Program-made: the position numbers and the translations under genes | Source of the DNA: Sialis fuliginosa | Lineage: Eukaryota > Arthropoda > Insecta > Megaloptera > Sialidae | Assembly: GCA_961205875.1 (NCBI GenBank) | Contig: OY540816.1 | Location: 8,690,701 to 8,754,700, forward strand | Reading direction: 5' to 3' | DNA: 64,000 bases | The notes under the pieces: model-generated | The model's database searches: none | Told to the model about the DNA's origin: nothing | Seen by the model: the letters and a program-made list of their open reading frames with translations, nothing else | In this document: piece after piece, positions 22,950 through 36,561 of the stretch | How positions within the stretch are numbered: the stretch's first letter is position 1 | How the letters are laid out: every line of letters begins with the position of its first letter

Positions 22950-24557
22950 TACTTCTTATTTTTGTACAAGCTATTACTGATTGCTTTGCAATATATTTTA
23001 AAGTGGAAATAATGGTATGCTATTCTAGTTCATTAGTAAGAGAAGTTCAAATATAAAAATATATTTATATGTATACGGCATATATAAAAAATATTTAAAC
23101 AAGCGAATAACAGGAAATATTAACATACTTATAAAGATGTTGGAGTATTAAAAATAAGTTATAATAACTTCATATCATATCTATATGTGCTTCAAATAAT
23201 ATATATTTCAACGCAAAATCATTATTATTAAATGCTTTCAATATTTTCTACAACATTTTAAACAATTAAAAAAAATAGTTTTTTGGAAACAATCTTTTGG
23301 TTAATCTGTTTGACAAATTACTTAAATAATCTTGAAAATGTTCATATAAAAAAATTGTAATTTATTGTTTTTCAGTAGATACAATTTTTGCTAATAAACC
23401 CATACTTTTTTGTTGGAAATTGAAACAGTACATCGAAAATTTTGTTAGAAACTTCTTTTATAAAATTAATATTTTGTCTATTCATGTGTTTTTGTATTTT
23501 TAATGTATCCTGTATACTGATATGATATTATAGTTTACAATCTTTATATAAATGTAGATTTTATATTTAGTTAATGGAACCTTTAGTTCGGGAAATATAT
23601 ATTTTATTTATTATCAAATATAATTTTATAGTTAGTCTTATTACGTATTTATAATTACAACTACAGTTTTTTTATTTTTTTATTTCAGTCAATCTTCCAT
23701 ATTCATCATATAATAAATGTAAATTATTTTAGTTATTGCCCGAACAATTTAAAGTTCACTAAGTACACTTACGCCTGGTATTACCAAGTTTAACTAAACG
23801 CTCCTTGTTGATTTTTTAATTTTTCAACGAACAAATTAATTACTAAAATTTTATTTCATAAGTTGTAAAATATTTTTGTATCTTTCATTTAACAAAAAAA
23901 AGTTTGTTTTGTGGAGTTAATAATTTTTATTTCTGAATGGTTCAATAAAAAGTTAGCTTTTATACGAATGAAATTTTTTTAATAAATGTTTATCGAACTG
24001 CTGGAAGAGGCTAATACTGTAAAAAAATATGGATCTACATTATATATGATTGGTTATGCAATATTTAATTTTATTTAACAAATAATTTTTAAATTAGATA
24101 TATGCTATTTTGGTTTGTCAGTTCAACGATTGTAGCTACCGTTAAGGTAAATGAGAAATTTATAGTCGAATATATCAAATTTACGTATCATGGGTTTATT
24201 ATATTTGTCCCACTTTACAGTAATATGAATTATAGTATATACAATAGACCTTATAATTAAAAATATATACATATTAACTTTTTTATCCTTGTATATAATG
24301 GTTTCAATGGGTTAGATAGGTGCATTAATTATTTATGAAAAATAAATGATATTAAAATAAGGTAAATGTTCCTGAAAAACCTCGCTAAATATAAAATCCA
24401 TATAAAAATAGGGTTTATAAGATTTATCAAATAACGAACCATGTTCAATTCATGAATAAAATAGTTAAAGAAAGTGAAGCGACAAACACAGGGTATTTGT
24501 GTTGTAAACAATAACAATAAAGTGAAGTTGGATAGAAAATATATAACAAACAAATAA

Positions 24558-24935
24558 CACAAGCCCACAAAAAAAACGAAAGATCTGCGCCATGGATGAG
24601 ACCGTAATATTCCTATGTATTTTTGCGTGCTGAAACTGAATCTGAATTCAGTTTTAACCCATACACATCTGGATTTTTTTACAAAGCTTTTATTAACTTG
24701 ACCTGTAACTAACATTGTAAGAAAATCTTGCAATTAATTTTTCACCCACTTCCAATTGTTGTACCCATTTGAAATATTGTACACATGTATAAATCCGGTG
24801 ACAATGTAATATAGTATATCTACTATTGTTCTAAATCTAATATAACGAATGCCCCAAAATGGCGGATTACCTTTTTAGTCACAACCCCCTATACATAAGA
24901 ATATCATGGTCCTATCCATTTTTTGTGGGCTTGTG
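24558..24935. mobile_element. MITE with CACAAGCCCACAAAAA ends
   Basis: CACAAGCCCACAAAAAA at the left is matched by TTTTTTGTGGGCTTGTG at the right. About 110 bases in the right half (24783-24895: GTAxAATATAGTATATCTA and CCCCAAAATGGCGGATTA words) recur at about 40930-41010. No transposase and no clear target duplication were found. Confidence 0.6.
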
Positions 24936-25072
24936 TAAGTAACCTGATAATTGAAACTGCATTATGTGATGTTAAAATTAGAATAAAGTGATGCCTTCAA
25001 TAATTTAACCTAACATTTAAAGAGCCTAATACTGCGATATAACAATATAGAAAATATTTATTTATATATATA

Positions 25073-25290
25073 TAGTAATCCCTCCAATTACGCGGTTAAT
25101 TAAAAATGATTATTTTTCGGAAGTTATTGGTATAAAAAAACCTATCCAAAATCTGCTGTTTGCTTGCTCGTTTTCTTACATTCATACGGTGACATCTGAG
25201 TTTTTAATCCCCTGCAGATTGAACCACTTTTTAGATTAGTGAATATACCTATAAAACTTTTTTAACTGCGTAAATGAAGGGATTACTGTA
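25073..25290. mobile_element. pogo-like MITE with TAGTAATCCC ends
   Basis: The left end TAGTAATCCCTCCAATTACG and the right end GCGTAAATGAAGGGATTACT are inverted, bounded by TA. A related copy with more decay lies at about 42196-42353 (AATCTCCCCATTTACGCG / CGCGTTAAGTGTCTTACTG). Confidence 0.6.
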
Positions 25291-28200
25291 TATATGTATT
25301 TTATATGTACTTATAAACTTGACAGTTTTAATCAAAAACCGATTTGTACTTATCTATTTTGTTTCTATAATTTAGTAAAAAAGTAATAAATTATAATAAC
25401 GTTTTGTTGTATGACTTATAAATATAGTAGATAAGAATTAATCTAAGGTCACAGAGTCTACTGGATGGACTATTATTCTTGGATAAGTAATGTTGTACCA
25501 GCAGTACGATTGTGCTTTTGGGACCTTAATGTATAGGTCTAATAATTACATATTATTAGTTCCCAAAAAACACATAATATGTACTATAATGGTCAGCAAA
25601 CTAACAATCCACTACTCACAAAATTAATCTTGATTCAAAAAAATTGTATAATTGTTACGTAATTAGAACTTTATTTATTTTATTTTAGGAACCATGTTCA
25701 TTATTGGGTACAAAATTTCAGTTTACCCGTGAAAAGGTAACAAACAGATAGACAGAGTTACTTTCATATTTTAATATTAGTATGGATTTTAATTTTTATA
25801 TATTCAATTTACATCTTTTACAAATATCTTTTTAATGTTTTAGGTGTTTTAGGGAGGTACCTTTATCTAAACATGCTACTGTTCTCTACTGTAGAAACTT
25901 TAAATATAATATATAAAATTTTGTAATCACAAATGTAATTTTGTACTTGTTATTGTAAAAATATTTTTATAAAATTTTTCGATTTTGATATCAATATTAA
26001 ATTAGTATTAATGGGTCTATTGTTTATACATATGTATAATATGAAATTTATTTTATTATTAATTTTGAGTTTTAATTCGAAATGATATAGAAATATGAAA
26101 TTATGATATATAATAAATTTCAGATATAGTATCTTGTGATTCATATTTTTATTTATATGTGTAATAATTGTGCATTATTTTACAATTATTTATGATTATA
26201 GCTCATACTTTAAACGGCAACTTATTATTTAGACTGTGAATTTAGACAGCTATTTTAAATTGATTTTTTTTAAATTTTATTCTAAAATGTGATTTTTATT
26301 CTAATGTTATGAGTACTTATAAATATATATTATATGCTTGATTAGAAGTAGTAGTCATTGTAGTACTTAAATTAATTTTAAATTATGTAAATCAAATTTT
26401 GCATTTTTAAAATAAAACTGGATATAACAGCATTCAATTTAATATATTATTACAAATGAGAAAATTTTTGCCAAGTTTTATTGCAAGGAAAACATTTAAA
26501 TAGAAATACATGAAAATAATAGAATACTAACGGCATACAATTCTTCAAGATTGCTATTATATCCGCAGTTTTATATATTTATACATGCTGTAATATATTA
26601 TTATGTAGTTAATATTTTAAATAATGTTTAAAATAAAAATTATTTATAAAATCAATTTTTGATGTCAAGATATTTATGTAATGCTATTCCATGTAATATT
26701 TATATTTCATTAATTTATATTGCTATTAAAAATATTTATTTTATTTTATAATAATATAAAATCAAATAATGTTTATGTAAGTACAGTGGATATTTTTTAA
26801 TAAGAAATTGTCAAGGCTATATTAATTTATCTTTTGAAATAAAATTAGTTACACCTGGGAAATAGAATAAAACACTAATTATGAATAGAACTCTGGCATC
26901 TCCGTTGGCTTCTCTTTTTTGTGTCACACAGATGCCAAGAAAAGCCATGGCTTCCTAGTGAGACATGACTCTAAATGTCCTTGAAGAATATTATTTTATT
27001 CATCTAATAGAAGAACTTGCATATTTTCTATATCCACTGTATTTATTAATATTTTTAATGTTGATATAATGTATTGTTCTACTGTGACTTCTACTTTGCT
27101 AAAGAATTGTACACAGATAGAGAATATGGGTATTTATGTTATCTTTTATCATGCACTGAAATATTTTCATAGAAGTAGAAAATATATGTTCAGTGCAAAA
27201 TTCGTTACAAAACTAATTTCATGGTGTAGCATTATTTCGAGGAAGATAAAAAAAATTTACTATGTTACAAAAAAATTGTATATTAATTATTGAACTAATA
27301 TATCTTTTATAAACAACCATTTATGTAAAAACAGTATTTTAATGTACATTCCAAATATGGGGACCATAGTAAAATTAAATACAGTAAATTCTACTAAAGG
27401 TATTGTAAAAATGTTTGACTGCTCTCTTGTGATTATAATAGTTTACATTGCACCGTTATACTCTCACATAATTTTAATGCTTATGTGTTGAAATGAAGTG
27501 AACATGTTAACAATAAACAAATAAAACTGTGTGACGATGTGTAAAAGTGAAATCGTACTGCGTGGAATTTACTGTATTTATCATTAAATATTTGATAGTG
27601 CTAAATATTTAGTAATAAGTTTTATAAACTTAAAGAATTTGTTTAATGGCGACAATATTAATGAATATATGTATTTTTAATATTACTTCTATTTTATAGA
27701 GGCATACTATATATTTATATACAATTTAAGACTTTCTATAAATGTGCCATTTTATATGCTTTTCTTCTTCGCTTTATATAATTTTACATATATATTCCAG
27801 AAAATAAATTCCTAAATATTGTAATCCGTCCACTGAATGCCTATAAAAGTTTACTTTTAGAAAAATTTATGTGTAGTATTTAATGAGAGATTGTAGATTT
27901 GGTAACGTATTTAAATTTTAAAATAAATATATTGATTTTTTAATTGGTTTTATTTTTAATATCCAAGATTTGGTAAATAATTAAAATTTAAAATCCTTTG
28001 AATTTAAATAAAATGAATAATTATTCTTAATTTGTGTCATTATATTAATATTACAGAAATATCAATTTAAGAGAAATATGCATATAATATTAATATATAA
28101 ATCATAATTTTATTAGTAATTTTCACGATACTGTAGAAAATTTTTTCTCTATAACTGATATAAATAATGACAAAAAATTAATTCACTAGTAGATTCATAA

Positions 28201-28643
28201 AACTGATTTCATTTTTTGGAATTATTATACATATAATAAATAAATAATTTATATTATGTACGTACGCTACTGGAAAGTGTTTAAATTACACACAATTGCA
28301 TATTCTGGCAAATTGTTTTTTTCTTTTTCTATAGCATTAGAATTTTGTTGCTTGTCTCTGTTCAAATATTCTAACGAAAATACCCGAAAATACATGTACA
28401 TAAATATCTAGTGTCATTTTGACAGTTAACTCATGTTTATGTTAAGAGTAATTTGTAAACATGATCTTTAGAACATTTTACACTAATATATCATCTTTCA
28501 CACTGATACTTACTTTTAAATACTTCGATAAACTTTGACATAAACAAGTTTCTTCTTTAGAAAACCAGTTGATTGTGCATTTTGCTTCATAAGAATAACA
28601 CGTTTCGTTCACTGTTGTCAGAAAATCCTCATTATTTTGAATA

Positions 28644-31600
28644 ATGGACTCAATGGAAAAAGGCTGGTTTACTGAAAAATCAGAATTATGGCCTGATCAA
28701 AGATTTTCAATGAAAATTGAAGATACATTACATACAGAAAAATCTAAATATCAGGATATTTTGTTATTACAAACGTGAGTTATTAGCATTTTAATTTTTA
28801 AAAGTAAGTAATAAATTGATGTATACTTGTTTATTTATAGAAAATCTTTTGGAAAGGCTTTGATTTTGGATGGAATTATACAATGCACTGAAGCTGATGA
28901 ATTTAGTTATCAGGAAATGATAACATATTTACCTTTAAATACACACAGTTCTCCAGAAAAAGTTTTAATTGTAGGGGGTGGAGATGGAGGTACATATGTT
29001 TAATACAAATATTTATAAATTTTTCAGTTATATTTTTTTGTATGTACACCCAACTCTTTTTACACCGTATTTTTTTACACGATTTTGAAATAACACAGTC
29101 CACAAAGAAGAACAAATACACTTTTTTACACAAATTTTTTGTTCTAACACGAATTCAATTTTTTTTATATAAAACAATATAAAATCCTATAATATATTAT
29201 ATTACATGTGTATAATAAATACCTATTAATTAATCACTATATAAGAAAGTGATGAGGGCTCCTTAAAAATTACGTATAAATTCAGTGTATTAAATTATGA
29301 AATACAAAATAGAGATTTTATTATTAAAAAAAATGAACTTGCAGGTACTGAAAAAAGTATTTTTATTGTGAAACAAAATTTTTATTAAATATGTTGTTTT
29401 TTAATTTAATAGATAGATACTTATTAATTATATTTTTAGGTGTTGCTCGAGAGGTTGATAAACACCCCATTGTTAAAGAGTTTCATCAAGTTGAAATAGA
29501 TGAAAGAGTTATTGAAGTTAGTAAAAAATACTTACCGTTTATGGCTAAAGGTAATTAAGTAATACAAATGATCATATGCTAGAGCAGCGTTTCCCAAAGT
29601 GGGTTTTTCAGAATTTCGGGGTTTGATAGAAAAATTCAGGGGTTTTGTGTATTTGTTGTTGTTGCTTTGCTTATTTTACAAAGTTTATGTCACACACCTA
29701 AATTAAAGCATATATGATTTATAATAGACTTCATTCAGGCATTTTTAGTAAATGATTTGTTCTTTTTGTACTAATATTTTCAGTGTTCTTTTGTTTACTT
29801 CCATCAACGGCATATCAATTAGTTATAAATAGTTTAATAATAATATGACTAATTGATAGTTAAAATGAGGCATAGTTTAACTATAGTGACACAGCTTGAA
29901 AATAAAAACGACGAAAGTAACTGGCCTCAATATTTATGTCACCGGGCCTGGTTAAAATACGTAATATTGTACCTAATGTACACACATACAGAATATATAT
30001 CAATAAATAAAATTGGGGGGAGGTGGGTCCATAAAATATATTTAGGTAAGTATTCTGCGATTAAAAGAATCATGTAAGGTTTCCGTGACAAAATCAACTT
30101 GGGAACCGCTGTGCTAGAGTTCACTTTTATTTACTGTAAGTTGAACAACTCAAGTTGTTATATTTATATGTTTATCAATAATATGTATGCTATTTTTTTA
30201 TCTGTATAAAAGTAAATTGCAGTGGTTGTTATTGATTTATTATAATATTTTAGTAAGGGGGCATTCAAGTATAATGTAAGTAGGCTTAGGAGGAGGGGGG
30301 TTAATTAATTTTTTTACTATTGCTGATGAAGGGGGGGGGGGGGGCAAAAATTTATGTAACATAAAAACTACAAAATAATGAATAAGAACATCTTAGAAAT
30401 AATTTGATTTTGTTTTGATTTTGATGATAAAAATATAAATATTGAGGGAGAGAATACAATTTTCTTATTTTTTCTTAAAAAGCAAGGGGTGGGGTCTGAT
30501 GTCAATGGAAATATACATACGTAATACTTAATATGACCATATACTTGTATTTTGAAGAATTTTTTTTTAAAATCCTGTAAATTTATTATTAAAATAACAA
30601 TAGACGATGTTATTTCATATAAAAACTTTTTGTTGAAAAGTGGGTATGTTGAAATCAAATATTTCTGATGCAATGATTTTGTTTGTTACTTGCAACTGTC
30701 CAAGGTGAACTAATTACATACTTAAAATATTTTGTGTGATCAAGGTCTTTCTGTTACCTGACCAATAGATAAATTTTCAAATAAAAATAAATTCATTAAT
30801 GAGTTTATAAACATTTATTTTATTTTGTTCAGAAAGAGCAAATTATTTAATATTTTTATTTTTTATTTTACCGAATATCTACAATTATTTTTTAAAGATT
30901 GAGAAAAAAATTTGAGGAAAAAAGTGTTTTCTTTTCTCTTATAAATTCATAACAATTTTGCATATAATTATAAATTTGCACATGGCAGTGGTGTAACTAG
31001 AAGGGGGCCAAAGGGGCTTGGGCTCCCCTCAGTGTTGAATTCAGTGAGGGGCCAAATGGTTATACTATTTATAAACGTTTTTTGTTCTTTATACCTTTTC
31101 TCTCAAATTGATGGCTATTGAGTAAAAAAAGTTAAAAAATCTCCGATTATTTTGTTAATTGTACTAAAAGATTTGGAGAAAAAATTATTTCAGTCAGACA
31201 AAAGTTGCTTGTTTTTTGTTCCGTAGATTAAGATACTGTATTGAAAAATATAGGTTTCAATTAAATCCTATTGGAATACACTGTAAATAATTTTATTTTT
31301 ACAGGTTTTACTTCTTCTAAAATTCATTTACATGTTCTTGACGGTTTAGAATTTCTTAAAAATCATCAAGCTGAATTTGATGTGATAATAACTGACTCAT
31401 CAGATCCAATAGGACCAGCTTTATGTCTTTTCAGTGATGATTATTTTAATTTATTGTCGAAATCATTACGCCCGAATGGTATAATATGCAGTCAAGCTGG
31501 AAATCCATTCAGTTGCACTAAACAAGTTCGGCAAATCTTTGATTCAGCAAAGAAATCATTTTCTAATGTGAAATATGCGTACACATGTGTTCCGTCTTAT

Positions 31601-31780
31601 CCGAGTGGTCAAATCGGGTTTATATTGGCAACTAATGATGTGAACGTTAAATTTGAAACACCAAAAATTGTTTTTAATGAGCAAGAAAAAGATAAAATAA
31701 TGCTTAAGTATTATGATGAAAATGTGCACACAGCTAGTTTTGTTTTACCTCGATTCATTAGAAAAGCTTTATATGATTAA
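28644..31780 (+). CDS. SRM: Spermidine synthase
   Basis: Four exons splice in phase: 28644-28774, 28841-28989, 29440-29550 and 31305-31780, giving 288 aa (human SRM 302). The enzyme transfers an aminopropyl group from decarboxylated S-adenosylmethionine to putrescine, in the cytosol. It has an N-terminal beta domain (GWFTE, then [13 protein letters not shown] and [11 protein letters not shown]). The nucleotide-binding loop GGGDGGVARE is at 89-98, [15 protein letters not shown] follows, the catalytic DSSDP is at 161-165, and YPSGQIGF is at 229-236. The substrate-gate region reads QAGNPFSC (194-201), where human SRM has QGECQW, so this loop differs. The first ATG is used; MEKGWF starts at Met4 and could be an alternative start. 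Intron 3 (29551-31304) holds a hAT-type element. AATAAA at 32111-32116 is a plausible polyadenylation signal. Confidence 0.95.
29585..30111. mobile_element. hAT-type non-autonomous element in spermidine synthase intron 3
   Basis: The ends CAGCGTTTCCCAAAGTGGG and CAACTTGGGAACCGCTG are inverted. TGCTAGAG is duplicated exactly at 29577-29584 and 30112-30119. At 527 bp there is no intact transposase; the short frames at 29853-30124 on both strands are incidental. It lies in the same orientation-neutral position 34 bases after exon 3. Confidence 0.85.
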
Positions 31781-32728
31781 GTTAAAATTTTATAATAGTT
31801 AGTTAATTGATTTTATTATAATAATTAAAATTAAATGGGTCGCTATTAAAATATGTTTCATTAATATTTTACATTCTTGATTTACATCGTTGGTCTTCCG
31901 ATTGAATATATTAGCGTTGTATTACATTGTTTTTATATCATCTATAAGTTGGTTTTTAAACCGAAAGTAGTTGACATTACCACATTAAACATGTTTAGTG
32001 TTGTGGATTTTGAATAATCAATGATTATATGACAGTAAACTTATGATCATTTGTGCGTTATCACATTTGATTATAGACTAAAATTTGTTTTATTTATTTT
32101 TAATTTAATGAATAAAACAATTTTTTTATTTGTATAAAAATATTAATATTTGATTGTAGGTATAATGTCCGGTATTATAAAGAATTCGTTCTCGAACAAA
32201 AGCTAAGTTAATGCTATCTGCGAGGTATTAAATACAATTGGTATGGTTTATATGAATGATCTTGATGTATGTGCGTTAAATAGAAATCAGCGATTTAAAA
32301 GCAGTGGTGACAATTGTACCTCATAAAACGCATATTACCACTGCTCTAGAATCCCGAGTAAATTCATAATGATTTGGAACCTCACAGATAGCGTTAGTTT
32401 AGTTTTTATTCTTGAGCAAATTCTATTTAGTACTCAATGTAAGAAAATCAATTTTAATTCTTCTGAGGATTATAATCTTTAGTTTCTGATTTATTATAGG
32501 AATTAATTGATAAATGACAATAACAATAATTGATATATTTTTATAATTACATAAATCTAAAAAAACTGCTATTTATTTAGCATATGGACTGAATTTTTGC
32601 AAATTATTGTACATTTAAGAAACTTTTATATGGGTTAGGTCAATTTGGTAAATTATCATATTAGTAGCTTCGTTACTAATTTTTATTATATTTATTTAAA
32701 GTTTAAAATAGAGGTTGTTATTTTCAGG

Positions 32729-33229
32729 CTCACGCACACTAACGGACGAACCATAATGGTTTGCACGGTAAAAATCCACGCATATCGTTTTCATTCATTT
32801 TATATGAATTATCACATATTATAAACAGGGAAGAGCAGACTGCTGTGGGTCGTATTAGTATATAGTTTGCTAGGCAAATTTTTGCAATGCGATGTATTGT
32901 GGCCTGCCCCACCCCATACCAGTGTGTGATGAATAGAGCAAATCATTAAAAAAAGCATACGAAATTGTTCAAATTACTTTCTTTTCAAATGTTTTCTTTT
33001 TTAGATCTTTTTTCTTTAATTTCTTCACCAAAAAGAATTTAGAAGAAATAAATTTCTTTATTAAAACTATCCATTTTAGAAAAAATGCAGCTGTAAACAA
33101 TGTCAATTGAACTGAAACATAAATTTTGTTTTTTAATGTGATGTGCAGCAATCAGGCATGTCTCTAATGTAGATTTGCATTTTTTTAGTACGATGCGCTA
33201 TGGCCTGCTCCGGCTATAGTGTGCGTGAG
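32729..33229. mobile_element. MITE with CTCACGCACACTA ends
   Basis: CTCACGCACACTA begins at 32729 and TAGTGTGCGTGAG ends at 33229. GCxATGGCCTGCTCCGG and CTGCCCCACC words occur near the right arm. No convincing target duplication was found; superfamily unassigned. Confidence 0.6.
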
Positions 33230-33364
33230 GTTTTATAATTATGATTATAAGAGGAATTGCTATATTCAACATTAATTTATATTATTTAATTAAAGGTCAC
33301 CCCTGTTTAAAGTAGATTTCTTTAACACTTTTTCATTATTCATTTTTAAACAAAAATATCTATG

Positions 33365-33798
33365 TACAGTCATATGCAAAACTGGTCTTCCAGTTTGTAT
33401 TCATTTTCGTTTATCATAAACTTAGTAGGCTCCTCCTATTTGATAATTATAATATTTAAATCATTTCTCCGTGTACAAAGACAGATATTTTGGAACTCAT
33501 TTGCTAGATAAAGAACTAATCTTCATTTATAGTACTCATATGTGTTTGTGCAATTAAATTATTATACATAATCATAATAAGTATAAGAAATTAGATAACA
33601 AAAGCAAAATTTGTAATAATAAATCATTATTTGAAATGGAAATGGACGTATATTTATTGTTTTTATTTAAAATGTTATAACTATATAAGTTCCGCCCTAG
33701 AAAAAGATAACCGATGATGTTAGTCTTTAAATTTGGAATTGTTGTAAGTGATTCTGGCCTTTATTAGGATGGCAGACGACTTCTGCAGGCGATTATAC
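33365..33798 (-). mobile_element. TACAGTCGCCTGCA family, copy 1
   Basis: The left end TACAGTCATATGCAAAACTG and the right end CTGCAGGCGATTATACA are related inverted ends. The interior is the reverse complement of the copy at 57643-58034, sharing GTTTATCATAAACTTAGTAG, GGCTCCTCC, TTGCTAGATAAAGAACTA and AGAAAAAGATAACCGATGATG-like words. Confidence 0.65.
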
Positions 33799-35968
33799 AT
33801 ATGTGAACAATATTGTTACCAAAATGTATTGTGCCTGCTTATATTTTGTTTTACTAAATGTTACTTTTTATTACTCAAACTATATTGTATGAATACAAAC
33901 AAACAAATGGACAGTCTTGTTTAACTCAATCGTTTCCGAGGTTTTTTTTTGTTACCGATATTGTTGATTTTTCTGTCATCAATTCATACCTTTCTATGTA
34001 TACTAAAACTACAGAACGTTGGTAATTGCATTGTTGATGTATTCAGTCCAATACTCGAAAATAAGTATGATTTCAAACCTATTCGAATTAAAATAATCTT
34101 ACATCAAACGCAAAATCAATATATATGTAACGTTGGACACGATTGGGTTAACATGGGTATTCCTTGAACACATTTTCTATTTTGAACAGGGGTTACCTGT
34201 ATTGTAAACTTGTATTTATTTATTATGTGGTATATATTTACATTTATAATTACATTCCCTGTACCTATTTTTTAAAATAAATAATTATTAAATTAAATAT
34301 TGTTTGGTATTATTTGCATTTATTAAAAAAATGGATGTATTAAAAAAATATCTTAAAATATATATTTATTTATTTCATTTATATACAACATACATACACA
34401 ATATTTACAAAAAAATATACCTAGTTAATTATGTGAAATAATTTAGCGCTGTCTACTTTTTATCTAAAGTGTTTGAAAATAATTTATTGTCCAGCACAGA
34501 GATTCATTTTGAGGGGATGCATATCTGAATTATTAATATTATAGTAGTATATTATGTATAAAATTTTATACATTTTTACCCCTTATGGGTACACCAATGG
34601 TCAATGGGGTAGCGCTAGATTAATTTATACATACAATGAATATTGTAATTAAAAATATATGAACGTTATATAATACAATAAATTAAAATAATATTAAAAA
34701 ATTTATATGATAACATCATAAAAATACTCTAATGAAACTATGTGAATTATATTTACAGAAACATGATAAATATACCAAATAATTGATTAAGTCAGTTCTT
34801 GCTTTTAGTAGAGCAAAGAATGTCTATTGATTTTTGTAGATCTGATGTATATTATTATATATTTATGTATGTACACCCAGACCTCATTTTGTGTTGACAA
34901 TACATTCTTGAAAAACATGATGGAAATTGAAATAACGCAAATCGTCTTTCCTTGAGTAGCTATATACGTTATTAAAAAAATTTAACTGTAAGAAATTTAA
35001 TTTAAGGCAAAGTTATGCTCAAGATTATCGGATATTGAATTAGAATTGAGAGTGGCAGTTTCATTAATTAATTAATTAGTAAGAGGAAAGCTGACATCCC
35101 ATTGAATTAAACTTATTATTTTTCTAATTTAATTTAAAATGTGTTATTTATTTTTGTATTCATATTGCTGTATACCTATTTGATTTTCTCAAGTTTTAAT
35201 AAATTTTACCCATTTTTTGTAACATACCTACTATTCAAGGTTAGTAAATAAGTAAATACACAGGTTGCCTCAGTAGCTTTTGGTCAATCAGCTTGCGCAC
35301 ACCCCAATCTTGTACTTTACATACCTTGCCTATTTATATTTAAAAATTACCATCAATATAATCCCCTTGCAAATATAAAAACGTATTAAAAATCATGTCA
35401 GCTATGGAAGAGTTTGTATTTAGAACAAAAAGTGTGCCCCCTGCTCCAGATAATGTTAATACAAAATTGTTTTACAGGACAATTTCAATAATAATGCAAA
35501 ACAAATAGACACAAAGAAAGGTCTAGATTAATATAAATTTTATCGAGATTAAATAAACAAAAATTGTGCTCCAATAATAATTTTGTTTAGGTACATCTTT
35601 TTTAACAACAAAAACAAAATTTCCTGTTAATCTTATATAGTTTTTAGGTAGAAGTTTTTCTTGAATATTATAAAACTATCAGATATTGAACATGAATGTA
35701 TATAGTTATTCTAGACATTCCTTTGCATCCATTGAATAATCTTTAAGACTACATAAATAGAGATACAAAACTATGAAAAATTTTAAATTCGAGTTTATCA
35801 AAATCAAGTTTTTTGGCTCAATGTGTTCTTCTTGTAAGTCAAATAAAATGTACCCACTGCATTTAAAAAAAATGTTAAAAAGGTACGTTTATTATAATGT
35901 GAAATATATGAGTTAAACTGAATTTTTTCACTCTTTTCTAAACTCCGAATTCATCCATAAAATGATAT

Positions 35969-36561
35969 TTAATACCAAGAATAAAATGGCTGATGATGAG
36001 TATTTCCTAAATGTTTATTTGTTAAACTATCTCCTACAAAATGCTGACTATGAGGTAATGTCAAACTATCTGATGTGCCAATTGCATGTTGATTACTGAT
36101 CGAGTAAGTCTCATTTCCATTTGAGTTTCTTAATGAAACATCCCATTCATTTCTTTTCCATGACTCCATTTTTGTGTTCCAGTCAGATTTCAAATTAGAA
36201 GTAATATTTTTCCATGGTTCATCATTTTTAGCCAAACTCCAACTATTTATAATTGCTGATTTAGAATTATCGTCCCATTTTGTTGTAAGTTCTTCATTAT
36301 GTTTTTCCCAATTTTGACAAGAATCGCTACTTTTGGATATATTCCAAGGTCTGGTGTTTTTATCAGAATGCAAAGATAATTTTGACCCGTCTTCCCATTT
36401 TGGTATTGATTCTAAACTTCCAGAAGGTTTGTTCCAGTTTTGACAATTCTCTATTTTTAAATTAGAATTTGTCCAATTTCGAGTATTTTTTTCTAGATCC
36501 CAGTTTGTAACATTTGAATGATTTTGGTCAACCCATGTTCTGTTATTATTTCCTGGGTCCA
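35969..36561 (-). CDS. gsb: Pax3/7 last exon: Trp-studded C-terminal tail
   Basis: The acceptor TTTTTCAG|TGGACC in phase 1 completes a Leu codon and opens 197 sense codons counting that split Leu, then stop. Thirteen tryptophans occur in the first 140 residues, spaced 5-17 apart, mostly in the pattern [N/K/D/P/S]-W-[N/D/E/K]: TNWDLE, RNWTNS, QNWNKP, PKWEDG, RPWNIS, QNWEKH, TKWDDN, EPWKNI, SDWNTK. The protein ends QPFYSWY. The reading frame is open throughout, and codon use is AT-rich, unlike the homeobox exon. I do not recognise the repeat as a named domain. Confidence 0.82.

Larger units (their letters stand above)
22950..28643. other. Intergenic region between yurt and spermidine synthase
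   Basis: The first part should be yurt 3' UTR; an AATAAA is at 23944-23949, among several possible signals. Two MITEs are recognised (24558-24935 and 25073-25290). The rest, especially 25300-28600, is very AT-rich, and I see no conserved coding signal in it. The open frames at 24329-24733, 25950-26144 and 27069-27293 have low-complexity translations and no domain. Confidence 0.55.
31781..35968. other. Intergenic region between spermidine synthase and the Pax3/7 gene
   Basis: The two genes converge here, so both 3' UTRs lie within it. Elements recognised: a lone TGTCCGGTATTATAAAG end at 32167 with an imperfect inverted pair AGCTAAGTTAATGCTATCTG / CAGATAGCGTTAGTTTAG (about 32202-32404), a MITE at 32729-33229, and a TACAGTCxxxTGCA element at 33365-33798. 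From 34200 to 35968 I see only AT-rich sequence. A minus-strand AATAAA at 35888-35893, 75 bases past the Pax stop, is a plausible polyadenylation signal. Confidence 0.55.

Noticed and set aside
24329-24733. A 134-codon minus-strand open frame
   Set aside because: Its translation is Phe/Leu/Ile-rich without any domain and it overlaps the MITE at 24558-24935.
30368-30673. A 101-codon minus-strand open frame in spermidine synthase intron 3
   Set aside because: The translation is low-complexity Lys/Ile/Phe, in an AT-rich intron, with no similarity recognised.
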